Shown here piece by piece: positions 44,973 through 54,000 of a DNA stretch of 64,000 bases. The notes under the pieces were generated by a model, which worked only from the letters and a program-made list of their open reading frames with translations, did not search any database and was not told the DNA's origin. Each line of letters opens with the position of its first letter. Positions within the stretch are counted from its first letter, which is position 1. The translations under genes and the position numbers were made by a program. The stretch is from DATBRG01 sp036560445 (lineage in GTDB: Bacteria > Pseudomonadota > Gammaproteobacteria > Burkholderiales > Methylophilaceae), in NCBI GenBank assembly GCA_036560445.1, contig DATBRG010000004.1:154878-218877 (forward strand), given 5' to 3'.

Positions 44973-45899
44973 TCAGCTTCGTTGCGTTCGCTTAAGTGCG
45001 TTTTGGATCTCTGCGATGGCCTTTTCGATTTCATCGTCGGTCAGGTCGGCCACAGCGGCAGCATCACTGTCGCGAGGCTGATGAGTGAGAGGGTTGATGA
45101 TGGTGGTCGTGGCATCCAGCGGCATGGTGATGGTAGAGATGGCGAGCAGGCTATCGTCCGGGCGTCCGCCCCATTGCAGGCCGATGGCGCTGACGTTGTC
45201 GCTGTCTTTGCCGCTTAACGATTCGGCGTCGCTTAGTAACAGAGGTATGGTTTCACTGACCATTCCATCATGCAGGGTCTCACCGATGGTTTCATCACTG
45301 AGCGCCGACCATAAGCCATCGGTGCATAGCAACAACATATCGCCGTATTCCAGGCTCTGCGGCGGCGCTAATTCAATCTGTGGCGTGATGTTACCGCCCA
45401 AACAATTATAAATTTTGTGGCGTTCAGGATGTGTAAGCATCTCTTCCTCGCTGATTTGCCCGCGGCGATGAAGCATTTGTACCAAGGAGTGGTCTTCAGT
45501 ACGAAATAGCAGCTTCTGGTCGCGGAACAGGTAAAGCCTTGAGTCACCAACGTGTGCGCAGTAGAGCATGTCGTCCTGCACAATGGCCGCTACTATGGTG
45601 GTGCGTGGCGCTTCCAGCAAGTCTTCGGCAATCATGAGATGGTCGATGGCGGTATGCGTGAGCTGGATGTATTCGGTCAGAAATTGTGCGGGGTCTGGCA
45701 AGGTGGGTACCGCTAATGTCTGAAATGCATCAGTCAGGGTTTTAACCGCCAATTGAGCTGCCAGCTCACCATGGCGATGCCCGCCCATACCGTCGGCAAT
45801 CACCAATAACAGCGCTTGCTTGCTGTAAGAATAAGCTAGCCTGTCCTGGTTGTAGGGTCGTGCGCCTTGTCGGCTATCCTGATAAACGGTGAATTTCAT
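44973..45899 (-). CDS. PP2C-type Ser/Thr protein phosphatase
   Basis: A 308-residue PPM-family phosphatase. Metal-binding motifs are visible: RPYNQDR near residues 14-20, DGMGGH starting at Asp36, AHVGDSRLYLFR and CTDGLWSAL. Soluble, no membrane segment. It sits 15 bases after a Ser/Thr kinase gene, so the two should act as a reversible pair on the same targets. The C-terminal tail (about residues 245-308) lies outside the catalytic domain and contains an acidic stretch of unknown role. Confidence 0.94.
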   Translation of the reverse strand: MKFTVYQDSRQGARPYNQDRLAYSYSKQALLLVIADGMGGHRHGELAAQLAVKTLTDAFQTLAVPTLPDPAQFLTEYIQLTHTAIDHLMIAEDLLEAPRTTIVAAIVQDDMLYCAHVGDSRLYLFRDQKLLFRTEDHSLVQMLHRRGQISEEEMLTHPERHKIYNCLGGNITPQIELAPPQSLEYGDMLLLCTDGLWSALSDETIGETLHDGMVSETIPLLLSDAESLSGKDSDNVSAIGLQWGGRPDDSLLAISTITMPLDATTTIINPLTHQPRDSDAAAVADLTDDEIEKAIAEIQNALKRTQRS

Positions 45900-45914
45900 A
45901 ATGATTCTTAGTTG

Positions 45915-46856
45915 TTATTTATGCAGATAGTCTTTGAGTTTATCCAGCAGGCCAGATTTTTTGTCATCCAGCGGCACGTCTTCCAATAACGCTTTTTGCA
46001 AGGAGAACACACTTTGCGGCCGCTCCAGGTGATCTAGCGCCATACAGTTATCAATAATCTGCAACAGGTTTTTGGAATAGATATCCTTACCCAGTTTTTC
46101 TGCGGAAACCAGCATATCTTTTTTCAGGCGCAAGTCAGCAGCCATGGGCGCTGCCCGCACCAGGCAGGCATACATGGTAGCTCCTATGCTGTAGATATCG
46201 CTCCAAGGCCCAAGCAGCTTGCGGTCATAATATTGTTCAGGAGAAGCAAACCCGGGGGTATAGCTCGGTGTTAATTGGGGCTGTACATCGGTCAAGGTTT
46301 GCCGGGCGGAGCCAAAATCCAGTAACACCGGTGAACCGTCAAGGCGGATATAGATATTGGCCGGCTTGATATCCAGGTGCAGCAATTTCTGGGTGTGTAC
46401 TTCGCGCAGGCCGTTGAGCAGTTCGCTGAATACGCGTCGCACAAAGTTTTCTGTGACTGGTTCAGTTTGCCCTAAAATAGACTCCTGCAGCGATTTGCCG
46501 CGCTCGTACTGCATGACCATATAAACCGTATCGTTCTCGCGAAAGAAATTAAGCACACGTACGATGTTTTTATGGTCGATATTGGCTAGCGCGCGGCCTT
46601 CCTCAAAAAAACATTTGAGTCCATGGCGGAAACTGTTCGCGGCTTCGGCAGAGCTGACCTTTACCTGAGCGCCTTTATCACGAAGGGCGAGGGCGGCAGG
46701 CAGGTATTCCTTGATGGCAACAGTTTTCTTATCTTTGTCGCGAGCAATGTAGACAAAACTGAAACCGCCTACACTCAAGACTTTACGGATTTCGTAGTCT
46801 TGTAGCATGTAGCCGACGGGTAGGGCCTGATTATTAGTAACCTGCATCCTCGCCAA
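45915..46856 (-). CDS. Hanks-type Ser/Thr protein kinase
   Basis: A 313-residue eukaryotic-like kinase. It has a glycine loop VLSVGGFSFVY at residues 26-36, the ATP-binding Lys49 in VAIKEY and a catalytic HLDIKPAN at 160-167. This last is HLD rather than HRD, a loss of the conserved arginine that suggests no activation-loop phosphorylation is needed. DFG is at 180-182. No membrane helix and no extracellular sensor are present, unlike PknB. It is the first gene of the kinase-phosphatase-rph-rdgB-unknown-hemW string. Substrates are unknown. Confidence 0.94.
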   Translation of the reverse strand: MARMQVTNNQALPVGYMLQDYEIRKVLSVGGFSFVYIARDKDKKTVAIKEYLPAALALRDKGAQVKVSSAEAANSFRHGLKCFFEEGRALANIDHKNIVRVLNFFRENDTVYMVMQYERGKSLQESILGQTEPVTENFVRRVFSELLNGLREVHTQKLLHLDIKPANIYIRLDGSPVLLDFGSARQTLTDVQPQLTPSYTPGFASPEQYYDRKLLGPWSDIYSIGATMYACLVRAAPMAADLRLKKDMLVSAEKLGKDIYSKNLLQIIDNCMALDHLERPQSVFSLQKALLEDVPLDDKKSGLLDKLKDYLHK

Positions 46857-46994
46857 ATCGCTGTAAGGGGTTATTGCTGTAAGTGATTGTTTAAGTGACT
46901 AACTGTAAGACAATTATTATGTGCCGACCTATTTTGGCATGAATAGTGCCAGATTTGATACCATGGACCAAATTTAATAGGAAACTTTCTGCCC

Positions 46995-47861
46995 ATGATT
47001 TTTAGCATGACCGGCTTTGCCGCACTGGAGCGTGAAACTGTCAGTGGCATACTGATTATCGAATTGCGTTCGGTCAACCACCGTTACCTCGAGTTGCAAC
47101 TCAAGTTGGATGACAACTTGCGTAGTTTTGAGCCACTGGTACGTGAACTGGTCGCCGCCAAGCTTGGGCGTGGCAAGGTGGAGTGCCGCATGAGCCTTAT
47201 GCAGGCGCCTTCTAATACAAGGCAGTTACAGCTCGACGAGGTTATCCTGCAGCAATTACAGCAGCTGAGCGCAACTGTGCAGCAAAGCTTTCCGCAAAGC
47301 CAGCCTTTAACCTTGGCCGAGATTTTGCGCTGGCCGGGCGTGCTCGTTAATGACAGCTTGAATCATGAGGCGCTGGAACAGGATATCCGTGGCAGTCTCA
47401 CCCAGGCACTGGATGACATGGCGGCTTCTAGAGCCAGGGAGGGCGCCAAACTCAAAGTTCTTATCCTCGAGCGCTTAGCATATATGGAGCGGCAGGTGCA
47501 ACAGGTTAAACCATTATTGCCGATGCAGATCAAGGCTTACCAGGAGCGGTTAACAGCCAAGTTGCAGGAAACCATTAAAACGATAGACGCTGAACGCATC
47601 GGCCAAGAACTTATCCTGTTTGCCCAGCGCGTTGATGTGGACGAGGAACTCACGAGGCTTACAGCGCATATTGATGAAGTGAAGCGCATATTGGATGCAA
47701 ATGGTGCTGCTGGAAAACGTCTGGATTTCTTGATGCAGGAGCTTAATCGCGAGGCCAATACGCTAGGCTCAAAATCCGTTTCTACTGAAGTTTCCCAAGC
47801 ATCGATGGCGCTCAAGGTATTGATTGAGCAAATGCGTGAACAGATTCAGAATATTGAATAA
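46995..47861 (+). CDS. yicC: YicC family endoribonuclease
   Basis: A 288-residue YicC protein. The N-terminus MIFSMTGFAALERE, the ELRSVNHRYLELQLKL segment and the C-terminal KRLDFLMQELNREANTLGSK are the family signatures. E. coli YicC is an endoribonuclease linked to small-RNA turnover. It is followed by gmk, rpoZ and spoT, the usual cluster. The 138-base gap to the divergent kinase must contain its promoter, but I see no clear consensus. Confidence 0.95.
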   Translation: MIFSMTGFAALERETVSGILIIELRSVNHRYLELQLKLDDNLRSFEPLVRELVAAKLGRGKVECRMSLMQAPSNTRQLQLDEVILQQLQQLSATVQQSFPQSQPLTLAEILRWPGVLVNDSLNHEALEQDIRGSLTQALDDMAASRAREGAKLKVLILERLAYMERQVQQVKPLLPMQIKAYQERLTAKLQETIKTIDAERIGQELILFAQRVDVDEELTRLTAHIDEVKRILDANGAAGKRLDFLMQELNREANTLGSKSVSTEVSQASMALKVLIEQMREQIQNIE

Positions 47862-47882
47862 TGAGCTAAGGAGCTCGCAGCA

Positions 47883-48491
47883 ATGACAGGTAATTTATTT
47901 ATCATCACCGCACCATCCGGCGCTGGCAAAACCAGCCTGGTGAGGTCGCTATTGGCGGCCGATAGCCACGCCAGACTGTCTGTTTCTTACACCACCCGTA
48001 AGCCACGGTCGGGAGAAACCGATGGGGTGGACTACCATTTTGTCGACGAAGCGCAGTTCTTGCGAATGCTAGGGGAAGGCGATTTCCTCGAAAGCGCAGA
48101 AGTTTATGGTGCGCGTTACGGTACTTCGCAAACCCGCGTGGATGATGTGTTGAAGGCTGGCAATGACGTCATCCTCGAGATTGACTGGCAAGGCGCAGAG
48201 CAGGTACGCACACTTTATCCGGAAGCCATCAGTATTTTTATTCTGCCGCCTTCGATAGAGGCGCTGGAGCAGCGTCTCCATTATCGTGCTACCGATAGCG
48301 CAGAGGTAATAGCGCGTCGTTTGGCAGCAGCGCGTGAGGAGATGAGCCATGTCGGTGAGTTCGACTATGTTACAATTAACGACAAGTTTGAAGTGGCGCT
48401 ACAAGACTTGTGCGCCATTATTCGTACACAGCGCCTCAAGCGCGACAAACAATTGCAGCAGCATGAAAAACTGTTGCAAACCCTGATGTAA
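47883..48491 (+). CDS. gmk: Guanylate kinase
   Basis: Phosphorylates GMP to GDP. The 202-residue product has the P-loop APSGAGKTS at residues 10-18, the GMP-binding SVSYTTRKPRSGETDGVDYH region and ILEIDWQGAEQVR. It supplies GDP to the pathway that the next genes, including the (p)ppGpp enzyme, consume. Confidence 0.97.
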   Translation: MTGNLFIITAPSGAGKTSLVRSLLAADSHARLSVSYTTRKPRSGETDGVDYHFVDEAQFLRMLGEGDFLESAEVYGARYGTSQTRVDDVLKAGNDVILEIDWQGAEQVRTLYPEAISIFILPPSIEALEQRLHYRATDSAEVIARRLAAAREEMSHVGEFDYVTINDKFEVALQDLCAIIRTQRLKRDKQLQQHEKLLQTLM

Positions 48492-48506
48492 TCTGGAGAT
48501 AACAAG

Positions 48507-48719
48507 ATGGCACGTATTACTGTTGATGATTGTCTGGACAAAATCCCTAACCGTTTCCAGCTCACTCTGGTCGCGGCCTATCGCTCACGCCAGCTGGCAA
48601 ATGGTTCAGAGCCATTGGTTAATACTCATGGCCAGAAAGATAAGCCTACCGTACTGGCGCTGCGCGAAATCGCTGCCGGCAAGGTGGGTCTTGAAGTCCT
48701 GAATCGTGGGCACGCATAA
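48507..48719 (+). CDS. rpoZ: RNA polymerase omega subunit
   Basis: A 70-residue omega subunit (MARITVDDCLDKIPNRFQLT, then AAYRSRQL). Omega helps assemble RNA polymerase and forms part of a ppGpp binding site in Proteobacteria, which fits its place between gmk and spoT. Short form, as in other Betaproteobacteria. Confidence 0.97.
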   Translation: MARITVDDCLDKIPNRFQLTLVAAYRSRQLANGSEPLVNTHGQKDKPTVLALREIAAGKVGLEVLNRGHA

Positions 48720-48744
48720 CACTATCAAGTAGAAATACGGTGTT

Positions 48745-50967
48745 ATGTCTAAAGCAGCCGCAAAGCGTTCGGCGGAATCAGTAAAGCCCCAAGATCCCCC
48801 CTTGCTGCCCGCCGACAGCGAGGATTCCCAGCTTACGCTGCGCCTTAAAGAATACCTCAAGCCTGAAGATATCGCCCAAGTGTGGGCGGCTTATCGTTTC
48901 AGTGCTAATGCCCATGAAGGGCAAATACGCAAAAGTGGTGAGCCATATATCACCCATCCAGTAGCAGTGGCAGGCATTCTAGCCGAGTTGCATCTGGATA
49001 CACCGACGCTGGTCGCTGCACTGTTACACGATGTTGTCGAAGATACCGGTGTGACCAAGCAGGAGGTCAGCGACATGTTTGGCAAGCAGGTAGCCGAGCT
49101 GGTCGATGGCCTGTCCAAGTTGGACAAAATCGAGTTTCAGAGTGCCACACAGGCGCAAGCGGAGAATTTTCGCAAGATGCTGTTGGCCATGTCGCAGGAT
49201 GTACGCGTTATCCTGGTCAAGCTGGCTGACCGCTTGCACAACATGCAGACACTGGAAGTGATGGGCCCGGAAAAACGTCGTCGCATTGCACGTGAGACGC
49301 TGGACATCTATGCACCTATCGCTAACCGTTTGGGCTTGAATGCCATATTCCAGGAACTGGAAGACCTGAGCTTCAAATACCTCTACCCTATGCGCTACCG
49401 TGTGATTGCCAAAGCCATTAAGGCTGCGCGCGGAAATCGCAAGGAAGTGGTAGGCAAGATACTGGATGCGATCAAGCTACGCTTGCAGGATATGCAGATT
49501 GAGGCGGACATTACTGGCCGTGAGAAGCACCTGTACAGCATCTACAAAAAGATGACGGGTAAAACCACGACTTTTTCGCAGATTTACGACATCTATGGTT
49601 TTCGCATCATCGTAAAAGACATGTCTACCTGCTATCTGGCACTGGGGGTCTTGCACGGCTTGTACAAACCGATTCCAGGCAAGTTCAAGGACTACATCGC
49701 CATTCCCAAGGCGAATGGCTATCAGTCACTACATACCACATTATTTGGCCCTTTCGGTACGCCTATCGAAGTGCAGATCCGCAGCCAGGAAATGCACAAT
49801 ATCGCCGAGGCTGGGGTGGCTGCGCACTGGCTGTACAAGACCACTGATGCGCACCTGACCGCATTGCAACAACAGACTCATCAATGGCTGCAGCGCCTGC
49901 TGGATATACAGAGCGAGAGCGCAGATTCGCTGGAATTCCTCGAGCATTTCAAGGTGGACCTGTTCCCGGACGAAGTTTATGTGTTCACGCCAAAAGGCAA
50001 GATCATGGCGCTACCTAAGGGCGCAACAGCGGTGGATTTTGCTTACGCTGTGCATACCGATATCGGTAATCGTTGTGTGGCGGTCAAGATCAATCAGGAG
50101 CTGGCGCCATTACGTACTGAGCTGCATAACGGTGATCACGTTGAGATCATCACCGCCACTCATGCCAAGCCCAATCCCGCCTGGCTTAATTACGTGGTGT
50201 CGGGTAAGGCACGTGCGCATATCCGACATTTCCTCAAGAGTATGCAATCCAAGGAGTCGGCGCACTTGGGCGAGCGCATGTTGAATCAGGCGATACGTGC
50301 GCTGCATGCAGACCCGGCAAGCGTTGACGAAGCTGCCTGGCAAAAGCTCATTCGCGACTATGGCGCCAAGAATAAGGAAGAAATACTGACCGACATTGGT
50401 CTAGGCAAGCGTCTCAATGTCATGGTGGCACACCAGTTGTTGGCCATGGGTGAAGAGCAAGGCGAGCGCCATGCCAAGCACACTAACAAGCCGCTAGGTA
50501 GCATCACCATTCGCGGCTCCGAAGGCATGGCCGTGCAGTTTGCTCAATGCTGCCGCCCTATCCCAGGGGACCCGATTCTAGGTTTCATCAATAAGGATAA
50601 GGGCCTGGTGATTCATACCCATGACTGCCCTGCTATCCGCAAATTCCGCGTCGATCCGGAAAAATGGCTGGACGTCGAATGGGAACCGGAAGGTAAGCGC
50701 CTGTTCAAGGTCAACCTGAAGCTGGCTGCGGCCAACAAACCCGGCATGCTGGCCAAGATAGCTGCTGGCATTGCCGAGGCGGGCTCTAATATTGATAACG
50801 TTAGCATGGAAGAGTCGGACGATAGTGCCTACACCAATATGCACTTTATCGTGCAAGTGGAAAACCGTGTGCACCTTGCTGACCTGATGCGGCGACTGCG
50901 CAAGATTCCCGACGTAGTCAGGATTAATCGCGTCAAAGGCGCGGGCAACGAACAACGAGTTCAGTAG
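48745..50967 (+). CDS. spoT: Bifunctional (p)ppGpp synthetase/hydrolase SpoT
   Basis: A 740-residue RSH protein. The N-terminal HD hydrolase domain is intact (His71, then HDVVED at residues 95-100, and LADRLHNM), so it can degrade (p)ppGpp, unlike RelA. The synthetase domain (REKHLYSIYKKM, YDIYGFRIIVKD, ANGYQSLHTT), a TGS domain (VYVFTPKGKIMALPKGATAVD, cited in part) and a C-terminal ACT domain follow in order. It is the fourth gene of yicC-gmk-rpoZ-spoT. A second RSH protein (RelA) would be expected elsewhere. Confidence 0.96.
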   Translation: MSKAAAKRSAESVKPQDPPLLPADSEDSQLTLRLKEYLKPEDIAQVWAAYRFSANAHEGQIRKSGEPYITHPVAVAGILAELHLDTPTLVAALLHDVVEDTGVTKQEVSDMFGKQVAELVDGLSKLDKIEFQSATQAQAENFRKMLLAMSQDVRVILVKLADRLHNMQTLEVMGPEKRRRIARETLDIYAPIANRLGLNAIFQELEDLSFKYLYPMRYRVIAKAIKAARGNRKEVVGKILDAIKLRLQDMQIEADITGREKHLYSIYKKMTGKTTTFSQIYDIYGFRIIVKDMSTCYLALGVLHGLYKPIPGKFKDYIAIPKANGYQSLHTTLFGPFGTPIEVQIRSQEMHNIAEAGVAAHWLYKTTDAHLTALQQQTHQWLQRLLDIQSESADSLEFLEHFKVDLFPDEVYVFTPKGKIMALPKGATAVDFAYAVHTDIGNRCVAVKINQELAPLRTELHNGDHVEIITATHAKPNPAWLNYVVSGKARAHIRHFLKSMQSKESAHLGERMLNQAIRALHADPASVDEAAWQKLIRDYGAKNKEEILTDIGLGKRLNVMVAHQLLAMGEEQGERHAKHTNKPLGSITIRGSEGMAVQFAQCCRPIPGDPILGFINKDKGLVIHTHDCPAIRKFRVDPEKWLDVEWEPEGKRLFKVNLKLAAANKPGMLAKIAAGIAEAGSNIDNVSMEESDDSAYTNMHFIVQVENRVHLADLMRRLRKIPDVVRINRVKGAGNEQRVQ

Positions 50968-50986
50968 TTTTAGTCAGAGAGCGAAA

Positions 50987-51370
50987 ATGGCAAAGCAAAT
51001 TATCCATACCGATGGCGCCCCCCAAGCCATCGGCACCTACTCACAAGCGGTCAAAGTGGGCAGTACCGTTTACTTATCCGGCCAGATTGGGCTAGACCCA
51101 GCCAGTATGCAAATGGTGGAGGGCATAGAGAACCAGGTGCATCGCGTATTCCAGAACCTCAAGGCCGTGGCCGATGCGTCTGGTGGTTCGTTGGCGGATG
51201 TGGTCAAGCTCAATGTGTTCCTCACCGATTTGTCCAATTTTGCGCTAGTGAATAGCATCATGGCGGAGTACTTTACCCAGCCTTACCCGGCACGGGCTGC
51301 AGTCGGTGTTGCTTCGTTGCCCAGAGGTGCGCTGGTCGAAGCTGATGGCGTTATTGAACTAGAAAATTAG
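50987..51370 (+). CDS. ridA: RidA family enamine/imine deaminase
   Basis: A 127-residue RidA protein that hydrolyses reactive 2-aminoacrylate released by PLP enzymes. It has GTYSQAVKVGSTVYLSGQIG near the front and the catalytic arginine region PARAAVGVASLPRGALVE. It follows spoT by 19 bases, a common order in proteobacteria. Confidence 0.95.
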   Translation: MAKQIIHTDGAPQAIGTYSQAVKVGSTVYLSGQIGLDPASMQMVEGIENQVHRVFQNLKAVADASGGSLADVVKLNVFLTDLSNFALVNSIMAEYFTQPYPARAAVGVASLPRGALVEADGVIELEN

Positions 51371-51377
51371 AGAACCT

Positions 51378-53417
51378 CTGAGCAAGCCCGCCGATTTTTC
51401 GCTGATTCCCAAACCCACGCAGGCCAACCTGCGCAAGCTTGGTATCCATGATATCCAAGGCTTGTTGCTGCATTTGCCGCTACGCTACATTGATGAAACC
51501 CGTATCACTCCGATCCGCGACTTACGCCATGGTGATCAGGTACAGGTCGAAGGTGAGGTTGTGCATGCGGAGGTCCAGTACAAACCACGCAAGGCGCTGA
51601 TCTGCCAACTGGAAGACCCTAGCGGCCAGCTTATTTTGCGCTTCCTGCACTTCTACCCGAGCCAGATTGCGGCGCTCAAAGTCGGTACCCACTTGCGTGT
51701 ATTCGGTGATGTGCGGGGCGGTTTTTTCGGCTGGGAGATGGTACACCCGCAATATCGGCCAGTACGTGCGCAAGAGGCAGTGCTGGAGACTTTGACGCCC
51801 GTGTATCCGACTACCGCTGGCCTGACGCAGGCCAATTTGCGTAAATGGATCGCCTGGGCGCTCGAGAACGATGCATTAGCGGAAACACTACCGGGTAAGA
51901 TATATAGCAAGCTTCATCTGCCGAGCTTTGCCAACAGTTTGCGGGCTTTGCATCACCCACCTCCAGACACTAATCTGCAAGCCTTGGAGGATAGAGATAC
52001 CCTGGCCTGGCGGCGCCTGGCTTTTGATGAGCTGCTGGCACAACAGTTATCCATGCGCCGTCACTATGCCAAAAGACGCAGTCTGGGCGCCCCTACTCTC
52101 AGGCCCTCACAGGCGCTGGTACACGACTTATTAGCTAGCCTGCCATTTTCCCTGACCAAAGCTCAGCAAAAAACAGCTGCCGAAATCAGCCATGACTTGG
52201 CTCAACCGCATCCCATGCAGCGGCTGTTGCAGGGGGATGTCGGCAGTGGCAAGACCATTGTCGCGGCCATGGCGGCCTTGCAAACAATAGAGAGTGGCTG
52301 GCAGGCCGTCATCATGGCGCCGACTGAGATTCTGGCAGAGCAGCATTTACGCAAGATGCAGACTTGGCTTACACCGTTAGGTATAGAAGTCGCCTGGCTT
52401 TCTGGCAGCCAAGGCAAAAAAGATCGTGCTGCAGCACTAGAGTCGGTTGCTAGTGGGGCCGCTAAACTAGTGGTGGGTACTCATGCATTATTTCAAGAGC
52501 AGGTGCAATTTGCCAAACTGGGCCTTACCATCGTCGATGAGCAGCACCGTTTTGGTGTCCAGCAACGCCTGATGCTCAGGCAAAAAGGACAGCCCGAGCC
52601 GCATCAGCTTATGATGAGTGCCACGCCCATCCCGCGTACTTTATCCATGAGCTATTACGCCGACCTCGATGTGTCAGTGATCGATGAGCTACCGCCAGGT
52701 CGCACACCAATTGCTACCAGGCTGGTATCAGATGCGCGCCGTGATGAAGTGCTGGCAAGGGTGCGCGAGGCATGCATGCAGGGGCGGCAGGCTTATTGGG
52801 TATGCCCGTTGATTGAGGAAAGCGAAGCACTACAATTGCAAACTGCGATGGATACTTACCAATTGATGCAGTCCTCGTTTGCCGATTTGCGTGTGGGCTT
52901 GCTGCATGGCCGCATGAAGCAAGCTGAGAAACAGGCTGTGATGGAAGCTTTTAGTAAAGGTGAATTACAGCTACTGGTTGCGACTACCGTGATTGAAGTG
53001 GGGGTCGACGTGCCAAACGCCAGCCTTATGGTGATTGAACACGCTGAACGCATGGGCCTGTCACAACTGCACCAATTGCGTGGCCGCGTTGGCCGGGGTG
53101 TAGCACAGAGCAGCTGCATCCTCATGTACCAGAATCCATTATCAGAGACCGCCAGAGCCCGCCTTAAGGTGATTTACGAAAACAGTGATGGCTTTATCAT
53201 TGCTCAGGCCGATCTTCATCTGCGCGGCCCCGGCGAGTTCCTTGGAGTGCGGCAGAGTGGGGTGCCTATGCTCAAAATCGCCGATCTGGAGCGAGACGAG
53301 GATTTGCTGCAGATAGCTAAAAACCTGGCGGAAGAATTGCTGCGTGAAAATCCCAAGGCAGTTGAAGCACACCTGCAAAGATGGCTGGGTCATACCGAGC
53401 AACTGGTAAAAGTTTAG
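51378..53417 (+). CDS. recG: ATP-dependent DNA helicase RecG, probable CTG start
   Basis: Branch-migrating helicase for stalled forks and Holliday junctions. It has an N-terminal wedge domain, then helicase motifs: LLQGDVGSGKTIVAAMAAL (motif I), VDEQHRFGVQQR (II), MSATPIPRTLSM (III) and the C-terminal HQLRGRVGRG (VI). The first TTG in frame is at 51462 and would delete PTQANLRKLGIHDIQGL, which is typical of RecG. The frame continues up to the stop at 51360-51362 with no ATG, GTG or TTG. CTG 51378 (SKPADFSLIPKP follows) is the best start, with GAG 5 bases upstream, giving 679 residues (E. coli 693). ATT 51366 is an alternative. Confidence 0.92.
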   Translation: MSKPADFSLIPKPTQANLRKLGIHDIQGLLLHLPLRYIDETRITPIRDLRHGDQVQVEGEVVHAEVQYKPRKALICQLEDPSGQLILRFLHFYPSQIAALKVGTHLRVFGDVRGGFFGWEMVHPQYRPVRAQEAVLETLTPVYPTTAGLTQANLRKWIAWALENDALAETLPGKIYSKLHLPSFANSLRALHHPPPDTNLQALEDRDTLAWRRLAFDELLAQQLSMRRHYAKRRSLGAPTLRPSQALVHDLLASLPFSLTKAQQKTAAEISHDLAQPHPMQRLLQGDVGSGKTIVAAMAALQTIESGWQAVIMAPTEILAEQHLRKMQTWLTPLGIEVAWLSGSQGKKDRAAALESVASGAAKLVVGTHALFQEQVQFAKLGLTIVDEQHRFGVQQRLMLRQKGQPEPHQLMMSATPIPRTLSMSYYADLDVSVIDELPPGRTPIATRLVSDARRDEVLARVREACMQGRQAYWVCPLIEESEALQLQTAMDTYQLMQSSFADLRVGLLHGRMKQAEKQAVMEAFSKGELQLLVATTVIEVGVDVPNASLMVIEHAERMGLSQLHQLRGRVGRGVAQSSCILMYQNPLSETARARLKVIYENSDGFIIAQADLHLRGPGEFLGVRQSGVPMLKIADLERDEDLLQIAKNLAEELLRENPKAVEAHLQRWLGHTEQLVKV

Positions 53418-53439
53418 TGACAGCTGCGATAATCATGTC

Positions 53440-53988
53440 GTGAAAGTTTTTGCCAAATCATTTCCATCGCACTCGCAATGGCTGAAAAAACCAGTCAATA
53501 GCGGTGTATATCGCCACTGGCTGATTGATGGAGGCTCACTTACACAACGGTTGCAGTTACGCTGTGCGGATTTTGCAGTGCACCCACTCAGGCTGTATCA
53601 CGCCAAGCCGCAAGCTGATGAGGCTGAATTGCTGGCACTTGAGCCACGGCAAAAGGCGCTGCTGCGAGAAGTGCATCTCCATTGCGCCGGGCAGCCGGTG
53701 GTGTTTGCCCATAGTGTGCTGCCGCCTGGAGCGCTTCGGGGTGATTGGCAGGGTCTTGGGCGTCTGGGAAATAAGCCCTTGGGCGGCGCTTTGTTTTCCG
53801 ACCCCAGAGTGGTACGCACGCCGCTGCAATATAAAAAGCTATCCAGCCACCACGCCTTGTATCATCGCGCCATTGCGCACCTTGAGGCGCCACCAAAGGT
53901 ATTGTGGGCAAGGCGCTCAGTATTTACACTAAAACGTGCAGCGATTCTGGTCACAGAGGTTTTTCTGCCGCAGACTTTGCTGATATAG
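53440..53988 (+). CDS. ubiC: Chorismate pyruvate-lyase
   Basis: Makes 4-hydroxybenzoate from chorismate, the first step of ubiquinone synthesis. The 182-residue protein shows a C-terminal RRSVFTLKRAAILVTEVFLP, typical of the family, and the central SVLPPGALRGDWQGLGRLG. GTG start at 53440. The gene directly precedes ubiA, which uses its product. Confidence 0.93.
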   Translation: MKVFAKSFPSHSQWLKKPVNSGVYRHWLIDGGSLTQRLQLRCADFAVHPLRLYHAKPQADEAELLALEPRQKALLREVHLHCAGQPVVFAHSVLPPGALRGDWQGLGRLGNKPLGGALFSDPRVVRTPLQYKKLSSHHALYHRAIAHLEAPPKVLWARRSVFTLKRAAILVTEVFLPQTLLI

Positions 53989-54000
53989 ATACATATTTAT

